Positions 9,966-23,380 are shown, numbered from the stretch's first letter. The stretch is 64,000 nt of DNA from Paenirhodobacter hankyongi (GCF_003664585.1 NZ_RCHI01000003.1:186001-250000); one strand, 5' to 3'. The notes: generated by a model from the sequence alone, not told the origin. Translations and numbers: made by a program.

Positions 9966-12073
9966 TAGTGAGACCCCCCGGTCAGGACGACCCAGAACAT
10001 GAGCACCACGATGCCGATGACCATGGCGAAGGCGTAGTGGAAGAGATAGCCGGACTGGACGCGGCCGGCGAGGCGGGTCAGCGCCGGCACGATGCCAAGC
10101 GCGACCCCGTTGATCGCCCCGTCGATGGTGGCGCCGTCACCCTTCTTCCAGAAGAAGGCGCCGAGCCACTTGGCGGGACGGATGAAGATGACGTTGTAGA
10201 GCTCGTCGAAATACCACTTGTTCAGCAGGAAGCGGTAGAGCACCGGCTGCGCCTTGGCGAGTTTCGCCGGCAGCGCCGGATTGACGATGTAGAACAGCCA
10301 CGACAGCGTCAGACCGATCAGCATCGCGATGAAGGGCGAGACCTTGGCCCAGGTCGGCGCCGCATGGGCGTCTTCCATCACCTTGGTGCTCTCCTCGCTC
10401 ATGTAGATCGCGCCCTGCGGTGCGTGGCCCTCGGCCACCGCATGACCTTCGGTCGCGGCAACGGCATGGCCCTCGGCCGCCGGCGCCTCGGTCGCGACGC
10501 CTTCCGGCATCGCCTCGGTCCCGGCCTCGGCCATCTGCGCCTCGTGCTGCGGCATGCCGAAGAAGGCGAGCATCTTGTCGTGATTACCGAAGAAGCTGTT
10601 GTACCAGACCATGCCGGCGAAGATCGCGCCGATGGCCAGCACGCCAAGCGGCACCAGCATCACCATCGGGCTTTCATGCGCGTGCTCGTGGGTGTGGTGA
10701 TCGCCCTTCTCCTTGCCGAAGAAGGTCATGAAGATCAGACGCCACGAGTAGAACGAGGTGAAGCCCGCGGCGATCACCAGCATCCAGAAGGCATAGCCCG
10801 AGCCGGATCCGAAGGCGCTCTCGATGATCGCGTCCTTCGACAGGAAGCCCGCGAGGCCGAACGAGGTCAGCGGCACGCCGACGCCGGTGATGGCGAGGGT
10901 GCCGATCACCATGATCCAGTAGGTGAAGGGGATCTTCTTGCGCAGCGCACCGTAGTTGCGCATGTCCTGCTCGTGGTGCATCGCGTGGATCACCGAGCCC
11001 GCGCCGAGGAACAGCATCGCCTTGAAGAAGGCGTGGGTCAGCAGGTGGAACATCGCCGCCGAATAGATGCCGACGCCCGCGGCCACGAACATGTAGCCAA
11101 GCTGCGAACAGGTCGAATAGGCGATGACGCGCTTGATGTCGTTCTGCACGAGGCCCACGGTCGCCGCGAAGAAGGCGGTGGTGGCGCCGATGTAGACGAT
11201 GAACATCTTCGCCTGCGGGGCGAATTCGTAAAGCGGCGACATCCGCGAAACGAGGAACACGCCCGCGGTCACCATGGTCGCGGCGTGGATCAGCGCCGAC
11301 ACCGGGGTCGGGCCTTCCATCGCGTCCGGCAGCCAGGTGTGCAGCAGAAGCTGCGCCGATTTGCCCATGGCACCGATGAACAGCAGGAAGCCGATCAGGT
11401 TCGCCGCGTTCCAGTCGCGCCACAGGAAGTGCAGGTTCTCCTGCGCCAGCGTCGGCGCGGCCGCGAAGACCTCGTCGAACTTCAGCGTGCCGGTCAGGTA
11501 GAAGATCGCGAACATGCCGAGCAGGAAGCCGAAGTCGCCGACGCGGTTGACCACGAAGGCCTTGATCGCCGCGGCGCCGGCCGAGGGCTTCTTGTAGTAG
11601 AAGCCGATCAGCAGGTAGGACGCGAGACCCACGCCTTCCCAGCCGAAGAACATCTGCACCAGGCTGTCCGCCGTCACCAGCGACAGCATGGTGAAGGTGA
11701 AGAGCGACAGATAGGCGAAGAAGCGCGCCTTGTAGGCCTCGTCATGGCCCCAGGCCGGGTCATGCGCCATGTAGCCCCAGCTGTAGAGGTGCACCAGCGC
11801 CGAGACCGTGGTGACGACGATCAGCATGATCGCGGTCAGCCGGTCGAGCCGGATGCCCCAGCTGACATCGAGCGCGCCCGAGCGGATGAAGTCGAACAGG
11901 TGGATGTGGCGGGTGACGCCGTCGAAGCCGAGGAAGGTGACCCAGCTCAGCGCGCAGGCGAGGAACAGGAGGCCCGTGGTCAGTGCCATCGCCCCCTTCT
12001 CGCCGATCAGCCGCCAGCCGAAGCCGCCGACGACCGCCCCCAGAAGGGGTGCCAGAAGAATGATCGTTTCCAT
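9965..12073 (-). CDS. nuoL: NADH-quinone oxidoreductase subunit L
   Basis: The largest antiporter-like subunit of complex I; it carries the lateral helix that spans the membrane arm. About 702 residues from the ATG at 12073, chosen because AAGGGG lies 9 bases upstream; a GTG two codons earlier is too close to that site. The core signature [20 protein letters not shown] is clear. Around residues 510-560 there is a hydrophilic stretch rich in Ala, Glu, Gly and His with the imperfect repeat EGHAVA, separating the antiporter core from the C-terminal helix region. Such a loop is absent from the minimal subunit and varies among relatives. Confidence 0.95.
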   Translation of the reverse strand: METIILLAPLLGAVVGGFGWRLIGEKGAMALTTGLLFLACALSWVTFLGFDGVTRHIHLFDFIRSGALDVSWGIRLDRLTAIMLIVVTTVSALVHLYSWGYMAHDPAWGHDEAYKARFFAYLSLFTFTMLSLVTADSLVQMFFGWEGVGLASYLLIGFYYKKPSAGAAAIKAFVVNRVGDFGFLLGMFAIFYLTGTLKFDEVFAAAPTLAQENLHFLWRDWNAANLIGFLLFIGAMGKSAQLLLHTWLPDAMEGPTPVSALIHAATMVTAGVFLVSRMSPLYEFAPQAKMFIVYIGATTAFFAATVGLVQNDIKRVIAYSTCSQLGYMFVAAGVGIYSAAMFHLLTHAFFKAMLFLGAGSVIHAMHHEQDMRNYGALRKKIPFTYWIMVIGTLAITGVGVPLTSFGLAGFLSKDAIIESAFGSGSGYAFWMLVIAAGFTSFYSWRLIFMTFFGKEKGDHHTHEHAHESPMVMLVPLGVLAIGAIFAGMVWYNSFFGNHDKMLAFFGMPQHEAQMAEAGTEAMPEGVATEAPAAEGHAVAATEGHAVAEGHAPQGAIYMSEESTKVMEDAHAAPTWAKVSPFIAMLIGLTLSWLFYIVNPALPAKLAKAQPVLYRFLLNKWYFDELYNVIFIRPAKWLGAFFWKKGDGATIDGAINGVALGIVPALTRLAGRVQSGYLFHYAFAMVIGIVVLMFWVVLTGGSH

Positions 12074-12079
12074 GAGCAC

Positions 12080-12445
<366 letters not shown>

Positions 12446-12448
12446 TCA

Positions 12449-13047
12449 TCACAGCCCCTGCCCCGGTTTCACATCCACCAGCTCGAGCGACTTCGCCGGA
12501 TCGCGGTGCATCTGCGCGAGCACGTTCTGCCGCTTGATGTCGGTGCGGTGGCGCAGCGTCAGCAGGATCGCCCCGATCATCGCCACGAGCAGGATCAGAC
12601 CCGCCGCCTGGAAGAGGTAGATGTACTTGTCATAGATCAGCAGCCCGAGCGCCTCGGTGTTCTGCACGCCCTCGGGGGTGGGCGCCGCATGCAGCGCCTG
12701 CGCGCCGTCGGCCGACTGCCAGGCGCCGAAGCCCATGCCGAGCATCAGCAGCATGATGACGCCCATCAGCAGGCCGAGCGGCATGTAGCGCACCAGCTCG
12801 CCCTTCAGCGCGGCGAAGTCGACGTCGAGCATCATCACCACGAAGAGGAAGAGCACCGCGACCGCGCCGACATAGACGATGATCAGCAGCATCGCGACGA
12901 ATTCCGCGCCCAGAAGCACGAACAGCCCCGAGGCCGAGAGGAAGGTCAGGATCAGCCAGAGCACCGAATGCACGGGGTTCTTGGACAGGACCACCATCAG
13001 GCCCGCGACCACCGCGACCGCGGCGAAGAGGTAGAATGCAAACACCG

Positions 13048-13051
<4 letters not shown>
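12449..13051 (-). CDS. nuoJ: NADH-quinone oxidoreductase subunit J
   Basis: A five-helix membrane subunit of complex I next to NuoK; 200 residues. The signature [20 protein letters not shown] (third helix) is intact. Its ATG overlaps the stop of the upstream carboxymuconolactone-decarboxylase-like gene (ATGA), so that unrelated gene is built into the translational chain of the operon. Confidence 0.94.
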
Positions 13052-13949
<898 letters not shown>

Positions 13950-14987
13950 TCAGCCCCCCATCGTCCAGCGGGCCCAGAAGGCGCCGAGGACCTCATATTT
14001 CGCCAGGAATGCCACGATCACCACCCAGGCGAGCGACATCGGCAGGAACACCTTCCAGCCGATCCGCATCAGCTGGTCGTAGCGGTAGCGCGGCACGATC
14101 GCCTTCACCATCGCGAAGATGAAGAAGCACAGCAGCATCTTGCCCACCAGCCACAGCACGCCGTCGGGCAGGCCGGGGATCGGGCTGAGCCAGCCGCCGA
14201 GGAACAGCAGCGACACGAGCGCGCACATCAGCACCACCGCCATCAGCTCGCCGATCATGAACAGCAGGAACGGCGTCGAGCTGTATTCGACCTGATAACC
14301 GGCGACGAGTTCCGATTCAGCTTCGGGAAGGTCGAAGGGCGGACGGTTGGTCTCGGCCAGCGCCGAGATGAAGAACAGCGCCACCATCGGCAGGTGCGGC
14401 AGCCAGTACCAGCCGAAGATGCCATAGCTGGTCTTCTGCGCCTCGACGATCGCGCCGAAGTTCATCGAGCCGGTCGAGATGATCACGCCGATGATGATCA
14501 GGCCGAGCGAGACCTCGTAGGAGATCATCTGCGCGGCCGAGCGCAGCGAGCCGAGGAACGGGTATTTCGAGTTCGACGCCCAGCCCCCCATGATCACGCC
14601 GTACACTTCAAGCGACGAGACCGCGAAGATGTAGAGGATCGCGACGTTGATGTCCGAGATCACCCAGCCGGTGTTGAACGGGATCACCGCCCAGGCGATC
14701 ACCGGCAGGATGAAGCTCAGCATCGGCGCGATGAAGTAGACCGCCTTGTCGGCGCCCGCCGGCACGACGATTTCCTTCACGATATACTTCAGGAAGTCGG
14801 CGAAGCTCTGCAGCAGGCCGAAGGGGCCCACCACGTTCGGACCGCGACGGATCTGCACCGCCGCCCAGACCTTGCGGTCGGCATACATCAGAAAGGCCAG
14901 CGCCACGAGGATGCAGACCGTGACCAGAAGGCACTGCCCGAGGATGAGCAGGAAAGTGCCAAAAGGTGTTGCAAGAAACTCAGCCAT
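13950..14987 (-). CDS. nuoH: NADH-quinone oxidoreductase subunit H
   Basis: The membrane subunit at the junction of the two arms of complex I, forming part of the quinone chamber. The 345 residues have about eight helices and the conserved loops [16 protein letters not shown] and [20 protein letters not shown]. It begins about 25 bases after the stop of the small lipoprotein gene. Confidence 0.96.
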   Translation of the reverse strand: MAEFLATPFGTFLLILGQCLLVTVCILVALAFLMYADRKVWAAVQIRRGPNVVGPFGLLQSFADFLKYIVKEIVVPAGADKAVYFIAPMLSFILPVIAWAVIPFNTGWVISDINVAILYIFAVSSLEVYGVIMGGWASNSKYPFLGSLRSAAQMISYEVSLGLIIIGVIISTGSMNFGAIVEAQKTSYGIFGWYWLPHLPMVALFFISALAETNRPPFDLPEAESELVAGYQVEYSSTPFLLFMIGELMAVVLMCALVSLLFLGGWLSPIPGLPDGVLWLVGKMLLCFFIFAMVKAIVPRYRYDQLMRIGWKVFLPMSLAWVVIVAFLAKYEVLGAFWARWTMGG

Positions 14988-15012
14988 TTTGTCCCTCAGA
15001 CCGCCTTGTCTT

Positions 15013-15411
15013 TCAAACCGTCGGTATACCTTGATCCGCGCAGTCGCCGACCGTCACCTGAGCGTCGATCGTCTTCAGTCCGCGGGGCAGAGCGGCGGAG
15101 ATCAGATAGACCGCATCCGCCTGCCAAGTTCCGTTTTCATGGTCGATCTTCGTGCGGATGTGCCGCGCGAAGCCGTAGCCGCGGATCAGCGCATATTGCG
15201 CCGCCGCACAGGTGGCATAATCGACCACCGCCGTATCGTCCTTCGCCCCGCGCAGCGCGACGCGAAAATCGACCAGATCGCCTTCGAGGAGACGGGTCTC
15301 GACCCCCTCGTAGACGATCTTCGAGGGCGCGGCCCCTTCCGCCGGCGCACAGGCCGCCAGCCCGGCCAGAAGGCCGGGGGCGACGCGCGCAAGGGTGGAA
15401 AGCCGCGCCAT
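15013..15411 (-). CDS. Putative small lipoprotein between nuoG and nuoH
   Basis: A 132-residue product starting [21 protein letters not shown]: a signal peptide ending in a LAAC lipobox, so it is probably lipid-anchored in the envelope. The mature part ([21 protein letters not shown] and onward) has Cys residues at its centre and near its end that could pair, and no family I can name with confidence. The ATG at 15411 was chosen because it places the lipobox at the normal position; an upstream GTG overlapping the nuoG stop is an alternative. Its place in the nuo operon suggests a link to respiration, by context only. Confidence 0.7.
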   Translation of the reverse strand: MARLSTLARVAPGLLAGLAACAPAEGAAPSKIVYEGVETRLLEGDLVDFRVALRGAKDDTAVVDYATCAAAQYALIRGYGFARHIRTKIDHENGTWQADAVYLISAALPRGLKTIDAQVTVGDCADQGIPTV

Positions 15412-15416
15412 TCGTG

Positions 15417-17441
15417 TCACTCCGCCGCAAGCGCCGGACCGGCCGCGCGCGTCTTGGCGAGGGCCGAGCATTCGGCCATCACCACCGAGGCCCGCGCGAT
15501 CGGGTTGGTGAAGTAGAAGTCATGGATCGCCGGGCGGAAGGTGGCGGCGCCCATGTCGCGAGCCGCGACCGGGGTCCAGCCATTCGCCGGCACGGTGTCG
15601 ACCTGGGCGAGATGCGGCACCGCCGCGATCAGCGCCTTGCGCAGACCGGCCAGCGAATTCCACGGCTGCGTGCGGCCCAGCTCGGCCGACAGCGCGCGCA
15701 GGATCGCCCAGTTTTCCTTCGCCTCGCCGGGCGCGAAGCCCGCGCGGAAGGCGAGCTGCGGCCGGCCCTCGGTGTTGACGAAGAGGCCGTTTTCCTCGGT
15801 GTAGGCGGCGCCCGGCAGGATGATATCCGCCCGGTTCGCGCCGCGGTCGCCGTGGCTGCCCTGATAGATCACGAAGGGGCCGCCTTCCGAGCGCGGGGTG
15901 ATTTCCACCTCGTCGGCGCCGAGGTTGTAGATCACCTCCACGCCCTCGACAGCGGCCAGAAGCCCGCCCTCGGTCACCGCGCCCACGTCCATCGCGCCGA
16001 CGCGACCGGCCGCGGTGTGCAGCATCATGTACTTGCCGCCGAGCTTCTCGGCGAGCGCCATCGCATGGGCGATCACCGCCTTGCCATCGGCTTCCGAGAC
16101 GGCGCCCTGCCCGACGATCACCAGCGCGCCCTCGACCGGAGTGGCCTCGGCCACCGCCTTCGCCAGCGCCGCGCGGTCGGTGCCGAGCGCGGTGTAGTCA
16201 TAGGTCAGATCGACCGCCGGCCCGATCAGCGAGACCACGGCGCCATGCGACCAGGCCTTGCGGATGCGCGCGTTCAGCACCGGCGCCTCGTCGCGCGGGT
16301 TGGTGCCGATCAGCACGATCTGCTTGGCGCTGTCGATATCCGCGATCGCGGCATTGCCGACATAGGCCGAGCGGTTGCCCACCGGCAGGCGCGCGCCGTC
16401 GGTGCGGCACTCGACCGAACCACCAAGGCCCTCGACCAGCTGCTTGAGCGCGAAGGCCGCCTCGACCGGGGCCAGATCGCCCACGAGGCCGAGCACCTTC
16501 TTGCCGGTCATCGCCGCGGCGGCAGCGGAAAGCGCCTCGCCCCAGCTTGCCTTGCGCAGCTTGCCGCCCTCACGGAGGTAGGGGCGGTCAAGCCGCTGCC
16601 GGCGCAGACCGTCCCAGATGAAGCGGGTCTTGTCCGAGATCCATTCCTCGTTCACCGCGTCATTGTTGCGCGGCAGGATGCGCTTCACTTCGCGGCCCTT
16701 GGTGTCGATGCGGATGTTCGAGCCGAGCGCGTCCATCACGTCGATCGATTCCGTCTTCGTCAGTTCCCAGGGGCGGGCGGTGAAGGCGTAGGGCTTCGAG
16801 GTCAGCGCACCGACCGGGCACAGGTCGATGATGTTGCCCTGCATGTTGCTGTCGAGCGTCAGGTTCAGATAGCTGGTGATCTCGCTGTCCTCGCCGCGCC
16901 CGGTCTGTCCCATCTGGGTGATGCCGGCCACCTCGGTGGTGAAGCGCACGCAGCGGGTGCAGCTGATGCAGCGGGTCATGCAGGTCTTGACCAGCGGCCC
17001 GAGGTTCAGGTCTTCCGACGCGCGCTTCGCCTCGCGGTAGCGCGAGAAGTCGACGCCATAGGCCATCGCCTGGTCCTGCAGGTCGCATTCGCCGCCCTGG
17101 TCGCAGATCGGGCAGTCGAGCGGGTGGTTGATGAGCAGGAACTCCATCACCCCTTCACGCGCCTTCTTCACCATCGGCGAGTTGGTCTTGATCACCGAGG
17201 GCTCGCCGTTCGGGCCCGGGCGCAGGTCCTTGACCTGCATCGCGCACGACGCGGTGGGCTTCGGCGGGCCGCCGACGACTTCGACAAGGCACATGCGGCA
17301 GTTGCCCGCGATCGAGAGCCGCTCGTGATAGCAGAAGCGCGGCACCTCGATGCCGGCCTGCTCACAGGCCTGGATGATCGTCAGGTTCGGATCAACCTCG
17401 ACCTCGTGGCCGTCGATGATGATTTTGCGCGTGTTCGACAT
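15417..17441 (-). CDS. nuoG: NADH-quinone oxidoreductase subunit G
   Basis: The largest hydrophilic subunit of complex I, relaying electrons through one [2Fe-2S] and [4Fe-4S] clusters. The 674 residues from [11 protein letters not shown] carry, in order: the [2Fe-2S] set ([15 protein letters not shown] plus a later Cys), the His-Cys cluster [18 protein letters not shown], the second [4Fe-4S] set [10 protein letters not shown]...CPVGAL, and a degenerate molybdopterin-oxidoreductase domain. Reading from further upstream would add residues unlike the family. About 20 bases before the ATG the leader holds a GC-rich hairpin (17466-17481) without a T-run. Confidence 0.96.
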   Translation of the reverse strand: MSNTRKIIIDGHEVEVDPNLTIIQACEQAGIEVPRFCYHERLSIAGNCRMCLVEVVGGPPKPTASCAMQVKDLRPGPNGEPSVIKTNSPMVKKAREGVMEFLLINHPLDCPICDQGGECDLQDQAMAYGVDFSRYREAKRASEDLNLGPLVKTCMTRCISCTRCVRFTTEVAGITQMGQTGRGEDSEITSYLNLTLDSNMQGNIIDLCPVGALTSKPYAFTARPWELTKTESIDVMDALGSNIRIDTKGREVKRILPRNNDAVNEEWISDKTRFIWDGLRRQRLDRPYLREGGKLRKASWGEALSAAAAAMTGKKVLGLVGDLAPVEAAFALKQLVEGLGGSVECRTDGARLPVGNRSAYVGNAAIADIDSAKQIVLIGTNPRDEAPVLNARIRKAWSHGAVVSLIGPAVDLTYDYTALGTDRAALAKAVAEATPVEGALVIVGQGAVSEADGKAVIAHAMALAEKLGGKYMMLHTAAGRVGAMDVGAVTEGGLLAAVEGVEVIYNLGADEVEITPRSEGGPFVIYQGSHGDRGANRADIILPGAAYTEENGLFVNTEGRPQLAFRAGFAPGEAKENWAILRALSAELGRTQPWNSLAGLRKALIAAVPHLAQVDTVPANGWTPVAARDMGAATFRPAIHDFYFTNPIARASVVMAECSALAKTRAAGPALAAE

Positions 17442-17499
17442 GCTCTGATCCGTCAGTTGCCAAGGGCGCGGGCACCCGCGCGGTGTTTCGGTTGGAGGC

Positions 17500-17775
17500 T
17501 CATGCGCAGCCCCCCGGGAAAACCCAGGCGCCACCCTGGAAATTGTCTTCGGGCGAGGAATTCACGCGGCCGCCGCACAGCGCATCTGCCGCACGCCGCG
17601 CCTCGGCGCCCTCGGAATAATCGAAGGCCCGGGCCTTGCGAGTGACGACAAGCGCCCCCATCTCCCCTTTCGACGCGGCATAGCCCGCCACGACAGGTGC
17701 CGCTTCCGGCGCCTGCGGGGCGGTGCAGGCCGCAAGGGCCAGCGCGCCGAGAGAAAGGGGAAGGGCCGCGTTCAT
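17500..17775 (-). CDS. Small putative lipoprotein between nuoF and nuoG
   Basis: A 91-residue product beginning [20 protein letters not shown]: a short signal peptide and a LAAC lipobox, then a soluble part with an [23 protein letters not shown] segment and two further Cys (ALCGG and the C-terminal GGCA). It starts 7 bases after the nuoF stop, hence in the operon. I recognise no characterised family. Confidence 0.65.
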   Translation of the reverse strand: MNAALPLSLGALALAACTAPQAPEAAPVVAGYAASKGEMGALVVTRKARAFDYSEGAEARRAADALCGGRVNSSPEDNFQGGAWVFPGGCA

Positions 17776-17782
17776 CGTTGCC

Positions 17783-19078
17783 TCACTCCGCCGCCATCGC
17801 GCCCATGCGACCGGTCTTGCGGGCCTTGATGCGATCCTCGATCTCTTCGCGGTAGTGCCGGATGAGACCCTGGATCGGCCAGGCGGCCGCATCGCCAAGC
17901 GCACAGATCGTGTGGCCCTCGACCTGCTTCGTCACGTTGAAGAGCATGTCGATTTCCTCGATCTCGGCTTCGCCGGTCACCAGACGATCCATCACCCGCA
18001 TCATCCAGCCGGTGCCTTCGCGGCAGGGCGTGCACTGGCCGCAGCTCTCGTGCTTGAAGAACTTCGCCAGACGCCAGATCGCCTTGATGATGTCGGTCTG
18101 CTGATCCATCACGATCATGCAGGCGGTGCCGAAGGACGACTTCAGCTCGCGCATGCCGTCGTAATCCATGATCGCGTCTTCGCACAGCGCCGCCGGCAGG
18201 ACGGGGCACGAGGCGCCGCCCGGAATGACCGCCTTCAGGTTCTTCCAGCCGCCGCGCACGCCACCGCCATGCTTCTCGATCAGTTCCTTCATCGAGATCG
18301 ACATCGATTCCTCGATGACGCAGGGGGTGTTGATGTGGCCCGACATGGCAAACAGCTTGACGCCGGTGTTGTTCGGGCGGCCGAAGGACGCATACCAGGC
18401 CGCGCCACGGCGCAGGATCGACGGCACGACGGCGATCGATTCCACGTTGTTCACCGTGGTCGGGCAGCCATAGAGGCCCGAGCCCGCCGGGAACGGCGGC
18501 TTCATCCGCGGCATGCCCTTCTTGCCCTCGAGGCTTTCGAGCAGCGCGGTTTCCTCGCCGCAGATATAGGCGCCGGCCCCGTGGTGCAGGTAGACGTCGT
18601 AATCGAAGCCCGACTTGCAGGCGTTCTTGCCGATCAGCCCCGCCTCATAGCATTCGTCGATCGCCTTCTGCAGCGCTTCCTTCTCGCGGATGTATTCGCC
18701 GCGGATGTAGATATAGGCGGCGCTCGCGCCCATGGCGAAGCCGGCGATCAGCGCGCCTTCGATCAGCGTGTGCGGATCGTGGCGCATGATCTCGCGGTCC
18801 TTGCAGGTCGCGGGTTCGGATTCGTCGGCGTTGATGACGAGGAACGAGGGGCGGCCGTCCGACTGCTTCGGCATGAAGGACCATTTCAGCCCGGTCGGGA
18901 AGCCCGCACCACCGCGCCCGCGCAGGCCCGAGGCCTTCACCTGCTCGATGATCCAGTCGCGGCCATTGGCCAGGATGTTCGCCGTGCCGTCCCAGTGGCC
19001 GCGCATCATCGCGCCTTTCAGGGAGCGGTCGTGCATCCCGTAAAGGTTGGTAAAGATCCGGTCCTGATCTTTCAGCAT
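17783..19078 (-). CDS. nuoF: NADH-quinone oxidoreductase subunit F (NADH-binding)
   Basis: The entry point of complex I: binds NADH and FMN and holds [4Fe-4S] cluster N3. The 431 residues show the glycine-rich NADH loop [15 protein letters not shown], the FMN-site block with [14 protein letters not shown], and the cluster motif [16 protein letters not shown] near the C-terminus. It is preceded by about 90 non-coding bases and the small membrane-protein gene. Confidence 0.96.
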   Translation of the reverse strand: MLKDQDRIFTNLYGMHDRSLKGAMMRGHWDGTANILANGRDWIIEQVKASGLRGRGGAGFPTGLKWSFMPKQSDGRPSFLVINADESEPATCKDREIMRHDPHTLIEGALIAGFAMGASAAYIYIRGEYIREKEALQKAIDECYEAGLIGKNACKSGFDYDVYLHHGAGAYICGEETALLESLEGKKGMPRMKPPFPAGSGLYGCPTTVNNVESIAVVPSILRRGAAWYASFGRPNNTGVKLFAMSGHINTPCVIEESMSISMKELIEKHGGGVRGGWKNLKAVIPGGASCPVLPAALCEDAIMDYDGMRELKSSFGTACMIVMDQQTDIIKAIWRLAKFFKHESCGQCTPCREGTGWMMRVMDRLVTGEAEIEEIDMLFNVTKQVEGHTICALGDAAAWPIQGLIRHYREEIEDRIKARKTGRMGAMAAE

Positions 19079-19168
19079 GTCACTTCCCTCAGTTGCGCGG
19101 CCGCCGGTGTCCCGGCCCCCGTTGCGCCCGAACCGGCGCGAAATCCCTTGTCACCGCGGGCCGAAGCC

Positions 19169-19465
19169 TCAGCGGTCCTTGCCCGTCGCGGCAGCGGGAG
19201 GAGCGATCCGCTCCCCGTCCGCCGTCTTCCTCTCGGCCGCGGCCCGCGCCCGTTCAAGCGCCGCCGGCGGCAGGGCGAAGCGACGGTCGAGCCCGTCGCA
19301 AAAGCCCCAGACGAAAACCGCCCCCGCAAGCAGGAAGGCGATCAGGCCGAGAAAGAGCGCCGCCGCGGTGCCAAGCGAGGAGTGCACGAGGAGCCCGGTC
19401 AGAAGGCCCGTGATCGCGCCCCATGTCCATGCCCTGATCCTGCAGCCCGCCTCGAACCCGCTCAT
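19169..19465 (-). CDS. Hypothetical small membrane protein between nuoE and nuoF
   Basis: A 98-residue product with two predicted transmembrane segments (about residues 15-33 and 36-56) joined by a tight turn, then a soluble tail of about 40 residues rich in Ala, Glu and Arg with coiled-coil character. It starts about 50 bases after nuoE. I do not recognise the family. Small membrane proteins at this place are seen in other Rhodobacterales nuo clusters, so it is probably a real gene of unknown function. Confidence 0.6.
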   Translation of the reverse strand: MSGFEAGCRIRAWTWGAITGLLTGLLVHSSLGTAAALFLGLIAFLLAGAVFVWGFCDGLDRRFALPPAALERARAAAERKTADGERIAPPAAATGKDR

Positions 19466-19517
19466 CGTCTCCTTCCGGCCCTTGCGCCGTCTCCCGGGCC
19501 CCTGCGGGCCCCGGGTC

Positions 19518-20324
19518 TCACTCCGTCGCGGCCTTCGCCGCCTTCTCCGCAGCCACCTGCTGCACGGCCGACTTCGGCCGCTCGGTGCCCATCACGCCGA
19601 TCGGCGCGCGCTGGCCCGACATTTGCCACGGCGCACGCAGCGGCACTTCGGTGCCGTCGATGCGCTTGATCGTGTCGCCGATCGCGACCGCAAGGCCCAC
19701 GGTGCCGTTGAACTCCTCGCGGTCGCCCTTGCTGTCCAGCAGCGCGACCTGCTCGCCCGCCCGTTCCGACGAGAAGCGGCCGGTCTGCGAACCGGGACGC
19801 GGCGTCTGGCCGGCGGCCATGGTGTCGATCAGCTTCGCGAGGCTCTCTTCGCTGAGATCCTCGTAATAGTCCTTGCCGATCGCCGCCATCGGTGCGTTTG
19901 CGCAGGCGCCGAGGCACTCGACCTCTTCCCAGCTGAACTTGCCGTCCTTCGAAAGTTCAAAGGCATGCGGCGCGATCTTTTCCTTGCAGACCTTGATCAG
20001 GTCCTCGGCGCCGCAGATCATGCATGACGTCGTGCCGCAGACCTGGATATGGGCGACCGAGCCCACCGGAGCGAGCTGGAACATGAAGTAGAAGGTCGCG
20101 ACCTCGAGCGCGCGGATATAGGGCATGCCCAGCATGTCCGCGACATATTCGATCGCCGGTTTCGACAGCCACCCCTCCTGTTCCTGCGCGCGGAACAGCA
20201 GCGGGATGATCGCCGAGGCCTGACGGCCCACCGGATATTTGGTGATCTGCGCCTGCGCCCAGGCGAGGTTCGCGGGCGAGAACTCAAACGAAGCGGGCTG
20301 CTCGTGATGAAGACGACGGAGCAT
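19518..20324 (-). CDS. nuoE: NADH-quinone oxidoreductase subunit E with C-terminal extension
   Basis: A thioredoxin-fold partner of NuoF with the [2Fe-2S] cluster N1a, ligated by CGTTSCMIC...CLGAC cysteines. The 268 residues exceed the roughly 170 of the core family. The core ends around residue 170; the rest is an extension with an Ala/Lys/Glu-rich end ([11 protein letters not shown]). Long NuoE is known in Rhodobacter and Paracoccus. Its ATG shares a base with the nuoD stop (TAATG). Confidence 0.95.
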   Translation of the reverse strand: MLRRLHHEQPASFEFSPANLAWAQAQITKYPVGRQASAIIPLLFRAQEQEGWLSKPAIEYVADMLGMPYIRALEVATFYFMFQLAPVGSVAHIQVCGTTSCMICGAEDLIKVCKEKIAPHAFELSKDGKFSWEEVECLGACANAPMAAIGKDYYEDLSEESLAKLIDTMAAGQTPRPGSQTGRFSSERAGEQVALLDSKGDREEFNGTVGLAVAIGDTIKRIDGTEVPLRAPWQMSGQRAPIGVMGTERPKSAVQQVAAEKAAKAATE

Positions 20325-21565
20325 TAGCGGTCAACCTCCCCGAACACGATATCGAGCGTGCCGATGATGGCCGAAACATCGGCGAGTTGGTGGCCACGGG
20401 AGATCTCATCCATCGACTGCAGATGCGAATAGCCCGGGGCGCGGATCTTGGCGCGGTAGGGTTTGTTGGTGCCATCCGACACCAGGAAGACGCCGAATTC
20501 GCCCTTCGGCGCCTCGACGGCGGCGTAGACCTCGCCGGCCGGGACGTGGAAGCCCTCGGTGTAAAGCTTGAAGTGGTGGATCAGGCTTTCCATGTTGCGC
20601 TTCATGTCGCCGCGCTTCGGCGGGGTCATCTTGCCGCGCGCCAGCACGTCGCCCTGGTTCTCGGGCAGGCGCAGCTTGGCGATCGCCTGAAGGATGATCT
20701 TGGTCGACTCGCGCATCTCGGCCATGCGGACGAGGTAGCGGTCATAGCAGTCGCCGTTCTTGCCGACGCAGACCTTGAAGTCGAACTCGTCATAGCATTC
20801 GTAGGGCTGGCTGCGACGCAGGTCCCAGGCAAAGCCCGAGCCGCGCACCATCACGCCGGTATAGCCCCAGTCCGAGATTTCCTTCTCGGTGATGATCGCG
20901 ATGTCGACGTTGCGCTGCTTGAAGATCCGGTTCTCGGTCAGCAGCCCGTCGATGTCGTCGAGCTTCTGGGGGAATTCCTTCGCCCACTCCTCGATGTCGT
21001 CAATGAGCTTCGGCGGCAGGTCCTGATGGACGCCACCGGGGCGGAAGTAGTTCGAGTGGAGCCGCGCACCGCAGGCCCGCTCGTAGAAGATCATCAGCTT
21101 CTCGCGTTCCTCGAAGCCCCACAGCGGCGGGGTCAGCGCGCCGACGTCCATCGCCTGCGTGGTGACGTTCAGCAGGTGGTTCAGGATACGGCCGATTTCC
21201 GAGTAGAGCACGCGGATCAGCTGCGCCCGCCGCGGCACCTCGGTGCCGGTCAGCCGCTCGATCGCGAGACACCAGGCGTGTTCCTGGTTCATCGGCGCGA
21301 CATAGTCGAGACGGTCGAAATAGGGCAGGTTCTGCAGGTAGGTGCGGCTTTCCATCAGCTTTTCGGTGCCGCGGTGCAGCAGGCCGATATGCGGGTCAGC
21401 GCGCTCGACGATCTCGCCGTCAAGCTCCAGCACCATGCGCAGCACGCCGTGCGCGGCAGGGTGCTGCGGGCCGAAGTTGATGTTGAAGTTGCGGATGCGC
21501 TGTTCGCCCGTCAGCACATCGTGCGAACCGTCATCGTAGGAATTCTGCCGGATGTCGCCGTCCAT
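20324..21565 (-). CDS. nuoD: NADH-quinone oxidoreductase subunit D
   Basis: The 49-kDa-type subunit lining the quinone site of complex I, related to the hydrogenase large subunit. 413 residues from the ATG at 21565 (MDGDIRQ). Signature blocks [33 protein letters not shown] and [11 protein letters not shown] are all present. The longer reading frame upstream of this ATG is not family-like. It follows nuoC after 54 bases. Confidence 0.96.
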   Translation of the reverse strand: MDGDIRQNSYDDGSHDVLTGEQRIRNFNINFGPQHPAAHGVLRMVLELDGEIVERADPHIGLLHRGTEKLMESRTYLQNLPYFDRLDYVAPMNQEHAWCLAIERLTGTEVPRRAQLIRVLYSEIGRILNHLLNVTTQAMDVGALTPPLWGFEEREKLMIFYERACGARLHSNYFRPGGVHQDLPPKLIDDIEEWAKEFPQKLDDIDGLLTENRIFKQRNVDIAIITEKEISDWGYTGVMVRGSGFAWDLRRSQPYECYDEFDFKVCVGKNGDCYDRYLVRMAEMRESTKIILQAIAKLRLPENQGDVLARGKMTPPKRGDMKRNMESLIHHFKLYTEGFHVPAGEVYAAVEAPKGEFGVFLVSDGTNKPYRAKIRAPGYSHLQSMDEISRGHQLADVSAIIGTLDIVFGEVDR

Positions 21566-21619
21566 GGTCCAACCTCTGTCTTGTCCTGTCCGCCGGGCCA
21601 CGGGAGCCCGACGCGAGGA

Positions 21620-22222
21620 TCAGCCCTGCTTCTCGTCGCCGGGCAGAATGTAATGCGCGCCTTCCCAGGGGGAGAGGAAATCGAACTGCCGATATTCCTG
21701 CACAAGCTTCACCGGCTCGTAGACCACGCGCTTGAGCACCTCGTCATAGCGCACTTCGACATAGCCCGTGGTCGGGAAGTCCTTGCGCAGCGGGTGACCG
21801 CGGAAACCGTAGTCGGTGAGGATGCGGCGCAGGTCCGGGTGACCCGAGAACAGGATACCGTACATGTCGAACACTTCGCGCTCGCACCAGTTGGCGTTCG
21901 GGAAGGCCTCGACGATCGAGGGGCACATCTCGTCCTCGCGCAGCGCCGCCTTCACGCGGATGCGCTGGTTGCGCCACATCGACAGGAACAGCCAGACCAT
22001 GTCGAAGCGCGCCGGACGTTCCGGCCAGTCGACGGCGGTCAGCTCGATCAGCGTCGAGAAACGGCAGTTCGGATCGTCGCGCAGGAATTCCACGAACTCG
22101 AGGATCGAGCCGGGCGTGACGGTGACACAGAGTTCGCCAAAGGCGATCTCGGTCTTCAGCACGTCGGCCGAGCGCTTGTGCTCGATGTGGGCGGCCAGTT
22201 CCTTCAGGGCTTCGTCGCTCAT
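21620..22222 (-). CDS. nuoC: NADH-quinone oxidoreductase subunit C
   Basis: The 30-kDa-type subunit that joins NuoD at the base of the peripheral arm; 200 residues. The family signature around [23 protein letters not shown] is clear, preceded by [12 protein letters not shown]. It is separate from nuoD, not fused as in E. coli. It starts 12 bases after the nuoB stop. Confidence 0.96.
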   Translation of the reverse strand: MSDEALKELAAHIEHKRSADVLKTEIAFGELCVTVTPGSILEFVEFLRDDPNCRFSTLIELTAVDWPERPARFDMVWLFLSMWRNQRIRVKAALREDEMCPSIVEAFPNANWCEREVFDMYGILFSGHPDLRRILTDYGFRGHPLRKDFPTTGYVEVRYDEVLKRVVYEPVKLVQEYRQFDFLSPWEGAHYILPGDEKQG

Positions 22223-22234
22223 TCTTCTCTCCCC

Positions 22235-23124
<890 letters not shown>

Positions 23125-23177
23125 TGGTTGGCTCCCTTGTGACGCGACCGAGTGTCGCGCAGGTTCCGGCTGAGCGA

Positions 23178-23206
23178 GCAATATCGCCGCCTCCCGGCCG
23201 GGTCAA
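23178..23206 (-). promoter_or_regulatory. Candidate nuo operon promoter
   Basis: On the minus strand TTGACC (23206-23201), exactly 17 bases, then TATTGC (23183-23178), giving a leader of about 45 bases before nuoA. It is the best sigma-70-like match in the gap between the leucine operon terminators and nuoA. Confidence 0.55.
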
Positions 23207-23305
23207 CCGAGTGCCGCCGGTTTCGCCTGTGAAAAGTGCGATTTGTATACCGCTGCACACCGCTTCGGCAAACCGGGCGCCCCTGCCCCGCGGGCAAGAG
23301 AACAA

Positions 23306-23333
23306 GGGCCCGCACGCGGTTGCGCACGGGCCC
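23306..23333 (-). terminator. Second hairpin after leucine operon
   Basis: A stem GGGCCCG / CGGGCCC with a 14-base partly paired loop, followed on the minus strand by TTGTTCT. It probably backs up the terminator just upstream. Confidence 0.5.
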
Positions 23334-23347
23334 GAAGCCTTGGCAAA

Positions 23348-23366
23348 CCCGAGAGAATCCCTCGGG
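23348..23366 (-). terminator. Intrinsic terminator of leucine operon
   Basis: On the minus strand CCCGAG, a 7-base loop, CTCGGG, then TTT, 15 bases after the liuC stop. With the hairpin at 23306-23333 it separates the leucine operon from the nuo promoter. Confidence 0.6.
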
Positions 23367-23380
23367 TCTGGCGCGTTTCG

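Noticed and set aside
17459-17483. GCGCGGG/CCCGCGC hairpin before nuoG as terminator
   Set aside because: Two-base loop and no T-run; lies inside the operon.
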